Source: Ignavibacteriota bacterium
Lineage (GTDB): Bacteria > Bacteroidota > Ignavibacteria > UBA10030 > UBA6906
Length of the DNA stretch: 5,030 nucleotides
Reading direction: 5' to 3'
NCBI GenBank assembly: GCA_016209805.1
Contig: JACQVJ010000179.1
Span: 1 to 5,030, forward strand
Shown: in pieces, positions 1 to 5,030 of the stretch
Position numbering within the stretch: position 1 is the first letter of the stretch
Layout: every line of letters starts with the position of its first letter
Program-made: the position numbers and the translations under genes
The notes under the pieces: generated by a model
The model's input: only the letters and a program-made list of their open reading frames with translations
Told to the model about the DNA's origin: nothing
The model's database searches: none

Positions 1-251
1 ACGTGACGCTTGAACCATGTGCGATGTGCGCAGGCGCCATCGTGCTCGCTCGTATTCCAAAGCTTGTGTTCGGCGCTTTCGACCCGAAGGCCGGGGCGTG
101 CGGAACACTGTATAATATCGTGCAGGATCAGCGATTGAACCACCGGGTGGAGCTTGTCAGCCGTGTGTTGGAGGCGAAGTGCAGCGGTATGCTGAAAGAC
201 TTCTTTGCAAAAGTTCGAACCAACGAAATCGACAAGCCGAACGGAACGTAA
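1..251 (+). CDS. tadA: tRNA-specific adenosine deaminase TadA (3' part, 5' end outside window)
   Basis: This is the C-terminal 82 residues of a zinc-dependent cytidine/deoxycytidylate-deaminase-fold enzyme. Frame 3 opens with a GTG that is an internal valine, not a start: it begins the family signature VTLEPCAMCAGA, and the leftover 'ac' at bases 1-2 fits the usual preceding tyrosine codon. The two cysteines of PCxxC are zinc ligands. The His-Ala-Glu catalytic motif should lie upstream, outside the window. The following segment, ARIPKLVFGAFDPKAGACG, is typical of TadA rather than of free-nucleoside deaminases. In the cell the enzyme deaminates adenosine 34 of tRNA-Arg(ACG) to inosine, allowing wobble decoding. 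The gene ends with TAA at 249-251, five bases before the TTAG copy that flanks the MITE-like element, and is convergent with prfA. The short polar tail after the FFAKVR segment is unremarkable. Confidence 0.93.
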   Translation, partial: VTLEPCAMCAGAIVLARIPKLVFGAFDPKAGACGTLYNIVQDQRLNHRVELVSRVLEAKCSGMLKDFFAKVRTNEIDKPNGT

Positions 252-288
252 AAGTCTTAGCAGGCTGTTGAAAAACTCTAATGCAAGG

Positions 289-312
289 CGGTCATTGACC
301 ATTCCATGACCG
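289..312. repeat. 7-bp inverted repeat inside the miniature element
   Basis: CGGTCAT (289-295) is followed after 10 bases by its exact complement ATGACCG (306-312). It sits in the left half of the element and may form a small stem in DNA or in read-through RNA. No T-run follows on either strand, so it does not look like an intrinsic terminator by itself. Confidence 0.4.
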
Positions 313-328
313 AATTCGTGCACGGTTT

Positions 329-352
329 GCGTCACGGAGTGGTCCGTGACGC
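329..352. repeat. 10-bp perfect inverted repeat (GC-rich hairpin, possible convergent-gene terminator)
   Basis: GCGTCACGGA (329-338), loop GTGG, then TCCGTGACGC (343-352) gives a perfect 10-bp GC-rich stem between the convergent genes tadA and prfA. Read from the tadA side, the nearest T-run is TTTTT at 365-369, twelve bases past the stem, and from the prfA side the stem is followed by only a few A residues. It therefore lacks the classic adjacent U-tract, and any terminator role is weakly supported. It may instead be a structural part of the miniature element. Confidence 0.5.
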
Positions 353-379
353 CCAAGTCTTCCGTTTTTCGACACCCTG

Positions 380-1447
380 TTAGTGCTCCGCCTTCAGTTT
401 CTCAGCCTTGTCTGCAATCTTCAGTTGCTCGATCAAATCCTCCAGCTTGCCATCGATTATCTCGGCGAGGTTGTAGAGCGTAAGGCCGATCCGGTGGTCC
501 GTGACGCGGTTCTGCGGGAAGTTGTAGGTCCGTATCTTGTCGCTCCGGTCGCCACGCTTAACCATCTGCTTGCGCAGCGCGTCCACGTCTCCCACCTGAC
601 TCTCGATCATCTTCTCATACAGTTTTGCACGAAGCATCTTCATCGCGCGCTCACGGTTCTGAAACTGTGACCTCTCCTGCCTGCACACAACAACGATCCC
701 TGACGGCTTGTGCGTGATGCGAACCGCGGTTTCCACCTTGTTAACGTTCTGTCCCCCCTTTCCGCCGGAACGGAATGTATCCATCTCGATATCAGCCGGA
801 TTGATCTCGACATCGACAGGCTCAACTTCTGGAAGGACCGCAACGGAAGCAGCGGATGTGTGAACACGTCCTTGAGTCTCGGTCTCGGGAACACGCTGTA
901 CACGATGAACGCCGCTCTCATATTTCATGGTTCCGTATACATCTTCGCCGCTGAGTGAGAAGGAGAGATCTTTGATCCCTCCGATGCCTGTTTCGTTGAT
1001 ATCGAGCAAATCAAGTTTCCAGTGTTGTTTCTCTGCGAATCTCGTGTACATCCGGTGGAGATCGGCCGCAAAGAGCGCCGCCTCGTCGCCACCTGTCCCT
1101 GCGCGTATTTCCACAATCACGTTTCTGGTATCGTTTGGATCGTTCGGAATAAGGAGGAGCTTCAACTCGCCTTCCAGCTTTGCAAGTTTCTCCTTCGTCT
1201 CACTCAACTCGCTGTAGGCCAACTGCTTCATTTCCGGTTCGGAGGATGTCTCCGTAATCTCTTTCAGTCCCTCCAACTCATCCTTCAACTTGCGGTAATT
1301 CCTGTACGACTTCATCAGGGGAGTCAGGTCACTGTGCTCTTTGCTCAGCTCCCGCAACCGTTCCTGGTTTACAACTACCGAAGGATCACTCAATAATCTC
1401 GTGATCTCTTCGTATCGCTCCCTCACTTTCTCTAATCGATCAAGCAT
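380..1447 (-). CDS. prfA: Peptide chain release factor 1 (RF1)
   Basis: This 355-residue protein is full length for class-I bacterial release factors (about 355-360). RF1 recognises UAA and UAG in the ribosomal A site and triggers peptidyl-tRNA hydrolysis. The N-terminal coiled-coil domain spans roughly 1-105. [16 protein letters not shown] (115-130) begins the core, and [19 protein letters not shown] (176-194) carries the PxT stop-codon tripeptide as PET (187-189), not the SPF of RF2. The catalytic GGQ is at 231-233 within [38 protein letters not shown] (303-321) is the usual C-terminal signature. The context [13 protein letters not shown] differs from the proteobacterial SSGAGGQHVN form and resembles, from memory, cyanobacterial RF1. 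ATG at 1445-1447 lies two bases after the TGA of the upstream DUF1385 gene with no good Shine-Dalgarno, so translational coupling is likely. The stop TAA (380-382) lies in the element's target duplication. Confidence 0.97.
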   Translation of the reverse strand: MLDRLEKVRERYEEITRLLSDPSVVVNQERLRELSKEHSDLTPLMKSYRNYRKLKDELEGLKEITETSSEPEMKQLAYSELSETKEKLAKLEGELKLLLIPNDPNDTRNVIVEIRAGTGGDEAALFAADLHRMYTRFAEKQHWKLDLLDINETGIGGIKDLSFSLSGEDVYGTMKYESGVHRVQRVPETETQGRVHTSAASVAVLPEVEPVDVEINPADIEMDTFRSGGKGGQNVNKVETAVRITHKPSGIVVVCRQERSQFQNRERAMKMLRAKLYEKMIESQVGDVDALRKQMVKRGDRSDKIRTYNFPQNRVTDHRIGLTLYNLAEIIDGKLEDLIEQLKIADKAEKLKAEH

Positions 1448-1449
1448 AT

Positions 1450-2457
1450 TCAGTTACGAGACGCTTCCGTTCCGGAATACAAGTACACGGGCGATGAAAT
1501 AACGTGTTCTTCCTCGAGCGCACATCTCAACGCAACAAGAGCAACCTCCAGCTGTTTCTCGTCAGGTTCTTTTGTAGTGATTTTCTGGAGCCACAGGCCA
1601 GGCGCAACAACGACCTTTCCAATTGCAGTGTTACTCCTCTTGGCCGAGGCCTTGATGAATTCATATGATATCCCCCCTACGATTGGAATCAACGGAAGGT
1701 GCGTGACAAGCCGGATGAGAATATCTATCTCACCCAACCAATTGATGAGAAGCATATCGAGCAAGCTAAACAGCAGGATCGAAACAAACATGACAATCAG
1801 CAGGAAGCTCGTTCCGCACCGCGGATGGAACCTGATCTGCTTTGCCGCGGCAGGGATCACGAGTTCTTCGCCAAACTCGAAGGCGAACACCGCCTTATGC
1901 TCGGCACCGTGATACTGGAACAATCTTTTGATATCCTTCATCAGCGAAATAAGACCAAGATATGCGAGGAGCAACCCGATACGAATTCCTCCAGCCATGA
2001 GGTTGAAAAGAGACGGATCCTGTTCAATATCAAAGAGCCAAGTGGTGGCAACCAGCGGAGTGACAAAGAAGATCGCAGCACCGATTAAGAGGGAAACCAC
2101 AACGGTCATACCGAGTTTGACGCTGTCCGGTACCGACGAGGCTTTTCTTTGTTGTCCATTGCCGTTCTTCGTATCCTTTTGTTCTGCGTCCGCCATGGCG
2201 ATTTCGGCGGAGTAGTTCAGCGTCCTGATTCCGATGACCATCATCTCAACAAGCCCAACGGCACCCCGGAGAATCGGCAGCTTTAAGAACCTGTACTTTT
2301 CCCCAAGAGATACGTAGGGGTCCTTCTTCACCGTAATCTCGCCATTGGCCCTTCTCACAGCTGTAGCAATCATCCCCGGAGCACGCATCATGACCCCTTC
2401 GATCACGGCCTGGCCGCCAACCTGCATCGGCTTGTTGATATCAAATCGTCTATTCAC
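1450..2457 (-). CDS. DUF1385 / YqhQ-family membrane protein of unknown function
   Basis: The 335-residue protein matches the DUF1385 family (Bacillus YqhQ-like) by its signature segments: [14 protein letters not shown] (14-27), [10 protein letters not shown] (62-71), [13 protein letters not shown] (182-194), HPRCGTSF (211-218), GGISYEFIK (261-269) and [11 protein letters not shown] (285-295). About four hydrophobic stretches near 116-140, 155-175, 216-240 and 247-265 indicate an inner-membrane protein. Residues 92-112 form a polar, low-complexity linker. The clustered His, Glu and Cys residues of HGAEHK and HPRCGTS look like a metal or catalytic site, but no activity can be assigned from sequence. 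The start is GTG at 2455-2457, supported by AAAGGG five bases upstream; the Met at residue 11 is a possible later start, but the family motif begins right after it. The TGA (1450-1452) is two bases before the prfA ATG. Genomes of other phyla also place this family beside prfA. Confidence 0.88.
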   Translation of the reverse strand: MNRRFDINKPMQVGGQAVIEGVMMRAPGMIATAVRRANGEITVKKDPYVSLGEKYRFLKLPILRGAVGLVEMMVIGIRTLNYSAEIAMADAEQKDTKNGNGQQRKASSVPDSVKLGMTVVVSLLIGAAIFFVTPLVATTWLFDIEQDPSLFNLMAGGIRIGLLLAYLGLISLMKDIKRLFQYHGAEHKAVFAFEFGEELVIPAAAKQIRFHPRCGTSFLLIVMFVSILLFSLLDMLLINWLGEIDILIRLVTHLPLIPIVGGISYEFIKASAKRSNTAIGKVVVAPGLWLQKITTKEPDEKQLEVALVALRCALEEEHVISSPVYLYSGTEASRN

Positions 2458-2462
2458 TCTCG

Positions 2463-2468
2463 CCCTTT
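2463..2468 (-). promoter_or_regulatory. Ribosome binding site supporting the GTG start of the DUF1385 gene
   Basis: On the minus strand AAAGGG is followed by the five bases CGAGA and then GTG (2457-2455). This purine-rich Shine-Dalgarno-like block at normal spacing supports the GTG over the ATG ten codons downstream. It is the clearest such site at an operon junction in this window; the starts of prfA and the flippase have none at good spacing. Confidence 0.5.
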
Positions 2469-2514
2469 CAATTCATCTTGCATCAAAAGTACCGATTTCC
2501 TGCGTGAGAATCCA

Positions 2515-4017
2515 TTACGCGCCGATGTCCACCGGCAGGTCGGATCCTTTCCTGTTCGTGGTGCCCCGACGAAATATCATCGCTAAACGTTTCAACTCCG
2601 ATGACTGGAAGAACTTCATCCAGTGCATGATCACGACAAAGAGGATCAGCAGCGCTACCTTCCATACAAGCTCGAACGAGTCGAGTTCCACAAGAAGATA
2701 GAGTCCGAAGACAATTGCAGCGGCAACGACGATCTTCGCCAACCGTTCAAACTCATATTTCACCGCATAGTACTTCTGCACGGTGAAGTACAACACCGTT
2801 GCCATGGCTGCATAGCTCATCAGAGTTGCCAGAGCAGCACCCATGATGCCTATGATCGGGATGAGTGCGAGGTTCGCCGCAACGTTCACCGCCGCCCCAA
2901 TGAATGTAATGGCTGGAAGATGTTGTGTTTTCTTTTCAATGTAGATGCCGGCAACCATGTTGTTCGAAATCCCAAGGAACACGTAAGCCAGCAACACCAC
3001 CGGTACAATATCGAGACCGCTCCAGTACGCCTCCGGAAGAATTGAACGTCCCCAGAAGACCGGCCATTTGACAATGTTCTCGAGAAAGAAACTCAACACT
3101 AAGAACACAGCTGCCATCAAGAGCACGAAGTAGGTCAACACGCGGGCAAAGAGCTCCTTAGCTTCTGTATCACGAGCATGAGAAAGGAAAAACGGACGCC
3201 ATGCAAAATCGTACATCGAGACAATCAGCATCATGAATATTCCGAGGCGATAATTCGCCTGATAGATGCCAACCGTGGCTTTGTCTGTGAGCGCCTCGAG
3301 GATTGGCCTGTCAATCACCTGAATCATCATTGTGGCAAGTCCGGCCGGCACATACGGCAGACCGAAACGGAGGAGGGGAGCAAGGACTCTTGACGGTAGT
3401 GAGAGGGTGAGCTGTCTCAGAATCGTCGGCAAGAGGAGCACAACGGCAAGGGCTGACGAGACCACCCCACTCAGAAACACACCCTCAACGCCCATCCGAT
3501 ACATGATGAGAAAGACAACGTTGCAGCAAACATTCACAACAATGGTAACCAGTTTGATTGCGGCAAACTGCTTTGCCTTTCTCTCCATTCGCAATGACGC
3601 AAACGGAACCAGTGAAATTGCATCGAGGCAGAGTATCAATGCAGCATACACAGTGACAGACTTCAAAGATGAGGAGAGATTGATGACACCGGTTAATGTC
3701 TCTGCCTGCCAGAAAAGCAGTATCGAAATCAGAACCGAGGTGAGTGTGAGAGACAGAAAAGGAATGGTGAAAGTCTGTTTCGCATTACCAAGCTCAAGCG
3801 TCGATGTGTACTTCATGTACGCCGAGTCCATCCCGTAGCTGTACATGACGTTCAGGAATGCAATGTACGCATACATGGTTGCAATGATTCCAACATCGCT
3901 GGGCGGCAGGATGTTTGCATACAGTGGCGTGAGCAGGAAGGTGAGAAAGCGACCGAGAATGGTACTGATGCCGTAAATGGCAGTGTCCGTTCCCAATCGC
4001 TTGATCTTTTCAAACAT
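2515..4017 (-). CDS. Polysaccharide / lipid-linked oligosaccharide flippase (Wzx/RfbX-like, MOP superfamily)
   Basis: The 500-residue, strongly hydrophobic protein shows about 14 membrane segments (near 12-34, 42-64, 84-104, 119-141, 153-173, 178-200, 213-233, 250-270, 293-312, 336-358, 367-388, 390-412, 427-445 and 452-469), the usual count for polysaccharide transporters of the MOP exporter superfamily. Family-typical features are the basic N-terminus before the first helix (FEKIKRLGTDTAIYGIST), the loop around VIDRPILEALTDKATVGIYQ (234-253) with its conserved Asp-Arg and Gly-x-Tyr pattern, and paired N- and C-terminal halves. Such proteins flip undecaprenyl-phosphate-linked glycans across the inner membrane for O-antigen, capsule or exopolysaccharide. 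The polar tail after about 470 is probably cytoplasmic. No glycosyltransferase or polymerase gene is adjacent, so the substrate is unknown. ATG 4015-4017 lies 20 bases after the nadC stop with no strong Shine-Dalgarno; TAA is at 2515-2517. Confidence 0.88.
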   Translation of the reverse strand: MFEKIKRLGTDTAIYGISTILGRFLTFLLTPLYANILPPSDVGIIATMYAYIAFLNVMYSYGMDSAYMKYTSTLELGNAKQTFTIPFLSLTLTSVLISILLFWQAETLTGVINLSSSLKSVTVYAALILCLDAISLVPFASLRMERKAKQFAAIKLVTIVVNVCCNVVFLIMYRMGVEGVFLSGVVSSALAVVLLLPTILRQLTLSLPSRVLAPLLRFGLPYVPAGLATMMIQVIDRPILEALTDKATVGIYQANYRLGIFMMLIVSMYDFAWRPFFLSHARDTEAKELFARVLTYFVLLMAAVFLVLSFFLENIVKWPVFWGRSILPEAYWSGLDIVPVVLLAYVFLGISNNMVAGIYIEKKTQHLPAITFIGAAVNVAANLALIPIIGIMGAALATLMSYAAMATVLYFTVQKYYAVKYEFERLAKIVVAAAIVFGLYLLVELDSFELVWKVALLILFVVIMHWMKFFQSSELKRLAMIFRRGTTNRKGSDLPVDIGA

Positions 4018-4037
4018 GAGGATGTGGAAGCACTCCG

Positions 4038-4907
4038 CTATGAGCCTGGATGGGAAAGATCGAGAGAGATATCAAGTGCTTTCACGGAATGAGTGAGGGC
4101 ACCGACAGAGATGTAGTCGACTCCAGTCACGGCAATTGTCCGAACGTTGTGAAGCGTTATGCCGCCTGACGCCTCAATCTCCAGACGGTGGTTGATCAGC
4201 TCGACGGCACGGCGCATTTCATCAGGAGAAAAATTATCGAGCATCACTCGTTTGATGCCGCTGCATGTCAACACCTCCCGAACCTCGGAGAGATTTCTCG
4301 TTTCAACTTCTATGGAAATGGTGATACTCCGCTCTTCGAGGTAGCGCTGGCATCGCTCGACTGCTTCTGTTATGCCTCCTGCCGCAGCAATGTGGTTTTC
4401 TTTAATCAGAATCATATCATCGAGCCCGAAGCGATGATTGGTGCCGCCGCCTAAGCGTACCGCCCACTTGTCAAGTACCCGGAGACCGGGAGCGGTCTTG
4501 CGCGTGTCAACGATCTTTGCATTCGTTCCCGCAACTGCTTCCACATACTTCCTGGTAGTCGTTGCTATACCGCTCATCCGCTGCAAGAAGTTCAGCGCTG
4601 TTCGCTCGCCCCGGAGAATTCCTTTGGTCTTCCCGTCCAGCCTTGCGAGGATTTGCCCAGGGCTCACGAACGAACCATCTTCTCGTTCAGGAGAGAGCGT
4701 GATACTCTGATCGCAGTATTGAAAGACAAGACCGGCAACCTCCAACCCCGCAACGATACCCTCCTCCTTGCAAAGGAATTCTCCCTTTCCCAGTTGATCA
4801 TCCGGAATTGTTGCCTCGCTCGTCAAATCCCCCAAGCCGATATCTTCCATCAACGCCAGCTCAATCAGTCTGCTGATCCGGCTATCTACCAGCACTTCAC
4901 TTGTCAT
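4038..4907 (-). CDS. nadC: Nicotinate-nucleotide pyrophosphorylase, carboxylating (quinolinate phosphoribosyltransferase)
   Basis: This cytoplasmic enzyme of de novo NAD synthesis converts quinolinate and PRPP to nicotinate mononucleotide, CO2 and pyrophosphate. From ATG 4905-4907 it is 289 residues, the usual family length. Visible signatures are ALMEDIGLGDLT (18-29), GERTALNFLQRMSGIAT (100-116), DTRKTAPGLR (134-143) with the substrate-contacting Arg and Lys, GGGTNHRFGLDDMILIKENH (153-172), IEVET (199-203), LDNF (223-226), EASGGI (245-250) and VDYISVGALTHS (263-274). All expected phosphate- and quinolinate-binding residues appear intact. A TTG two codons upstream (4911-4913) would add only two residues. 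ATG is preferred, although GAGG directly abuts it instead of sitting at normal spacing. The start overlaps the end of the preceding zinc-ribbon gene by 11 bp, suggesting coupled translation. The stop is TAG at 4038-4040. Partner genes nadA and nadB are not in view. Confidence 0.96.
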   Translation of the reverse strand: MTSEVLVDSRISRLIELALMEDIGLGDLTSEATIPDDQLGKGEFLCKEEGIVAGLEVAGLVFQYCDQSITLSPEREDGSFVSPGQILARLDGKTKGILRGERTALNFLQRMSGIATTTRKYVEAVAGTNAKIVDTRKTAPGLRVLDKWAVRLGGGTNHRFGLDDMILIKENHIAAAGGITEAVERCQRYLEERSITISIEVETRNLSEVREVLTCSGIKRVMLDNFSPDEMRRAVELINHRLEIEASGGITLHNVRTIAVTGVDYISVGALTHSVKALDISLDLSHPGS

Positions 4908-5030
4908 CCTCAACCAACATAATGGGGATATCGTTTTTTATTTGATACACCTTCCCGCATGCCTTGCAAGTCAGTGTATTCTTGTCGGGCTCATACTTAA
5001 GATCGCCCTTGCACTTTGGACAGCAGAGAA
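4897..5030 (-). CDS. Trm112-family zinc-ribbon protein (3' part, 5' end outside window)
   Basis: Reading the minus strand from the window edge, 43 codons run open to TGA at 4897-4899. They give LCCPKCKGDL, then LTCKACGKVY, and end with IPIMLVEDDK. The paired CPxC and CxxC motifs, about 18 residues apart, and the terminal Y-x-I-x-x-D-I-P-I-M-L pattern match the short Trm112p-like / UPF0434 (E. coli YcaR-like) family, usually about 60 residues, so roughly 15-20 N-terminal residues are missing. Eukaryotic and archaeal Trm112 bind and activate SAM-dependent methyltransferases acting on tRNA, rRNA and release factors. The bacterial role is less clear, and a partner cannot be read from this fragment. 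It overlaps nadC by 11 bp and is the first gene of the visible operon. Confidence 0.85.
   Translation of the reverse strand, partial: LCCPKCKGDLKYEPDKNTLTCKACGKVYQIKNDIPIMLVEDDK

Larger units (their letters stand above)
257..383. mobile_element. MITE-like miniature element with terminal inverted repeats and TTAG target duplication
   Basis: A 119-bp core (261-379) starts with CAGGCTGTTGAAAAAC (261-276) and ends with the complement of CAGGGTGTCGAAAAAC (364-379). These are terminal inverted repeats matching at 14 of 16 positions. Directly outside lie identical TTAG tetranucleotides at 257-260 and 380-383, as expected for a 4-bp target-site duplication. The core has no credible reading frame and contains two internal hairpins (289-312 and 329-352). 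TTAG fits the YTAR-type targets known for the IS5 group, and ends resembling CAGGCTGTTGAAAAA are, to my recollection, common on IS5/IS1182-type elements, so it may be mobilised in trans by such a transposase; that assignment is inference. The right TTAG copy contains the prfA stop codon (TAA on the minus strand, 380-382). No second copy occurs in this window. Confidence 0.7.

Noticed and set aside
3..5. GTG as the start codon of tadA
   Set aside because: It encodes the conserved internal valine of VTLEPC; the catalytic His-Ala-Glu region must lie upstream, so the gene is cut by the window edge.
365..369. TTTTT as the U-tract of an intrinsic terminator for tadA
   Set aside because: It begins 12 bases after the hairpin and belongs to the right terminal repeat of the element, so a standard terminator was not called.
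640..921. Minus-strand 93-codon frame inside prfA in another reading frame
   Set aside because: It overlaps the catalytic and codon-recognition region of prfA, and its protein is arginine/serine-rich noise. A programmed frameshift is known for RF2 genes, not RF1, and prfA is uninterrupted here.
1022..2088. Plus-strand open frames of 111-129 codons opposite prfA and the DUF1385 gene
   Set aside because: They are antisense shadows of conserved genes, with no family motifs and no plausible ribosome binding sites of their own.
2458..2514. Possible internal promoter in the 57-bp gap before the DUF1385 gene
   Set aside because: No convincing -35/-10 pair or Bacteroidota-type TAnnTTTG box at sensible spacing could be seen; only the ribosome binding site is supported.
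3332..3838. Plus-strand 168-codon open frame opposite the flippase gene
   Set aside because: It lies wholly antisense to a well-supported membrane transporter, has no recognisable domain and its composition is what a reversed hydrophobic gene gives.
1..5030. CRISPR arrays, tRNA or rRNA genes, defence or secondary-metabolism clusters
   Set aside because: No repeat-spacer pattern, tRNA-like cloverleaf or relevant protein motif was found on reading both strands.

Overview
The window looks like ordinary chromosomal housekeeping DNA from a Gram-negative-type bacterium, about 50% G+C by eye and densely packed with genes. The gene set (a Wzx-type lipid-linked sugar flippase, DUF1385 next to prfA, a Trm112-type zinc ribbon before nadC) and the sparse Shine-Dalgarno signals would suit a member of the Bacteroidota/Chlorobiota/Ignavibacteriota group. 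That placement is a weak inference; no rRNA or other decisive marker is present.

Layout: (1) Bases 1-251, plus strand: the 3' end of tadA (tRNA adenosine deaminase), cut by the window edge. (2) Bases 252-379: the only intergenic stretch of note. It holds a 119-bp non-coding element with 16-bp imperfect terminal inverted repeats (14 of 16 positions match), flanked by a direct TTAG duplication, with two internal hairpins. It reads as a MITE-like miniature insertion element. (3) Bases 380-5030, minus strand: five tightly spaced co-directional genes. In transcription order they are a Trm112-family zinc-ribbon protein (partial), nadC, a polysaccharide flippase, a DUF1385/YqhQ-like membrane protein and prfA (peptide chain release factor 1). 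Junctions are an 11-bp overlap, then gaps of 20, 57 and 2 bp, so a single operon is likely. Its promoter lies beyond base 5030.

Functionally the operon is a mixed housekeeping set: NAD biosynthesis (nadC), translation termination (prfA), envelope glycan export (flippase), a membrane protein of unknown function (DUF1385) and a small zinc protein that may be a methyltransferase activator. tadA converges on prfA and is also a translation gene (wobble A34-to-inosine editing). The usual partner of prfA, the methyltransferase gene prmC, is not in the window.

I found no defence system, CRISPR array, RNA gene or clearly new multi-gene system. The most interesting signal is the small element at 257-383. 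Its target duplication contains the prfA stop codon, so the insertion left both neighbouring genes intact and separated two convergent genes that were probably only about 5 bp apart.
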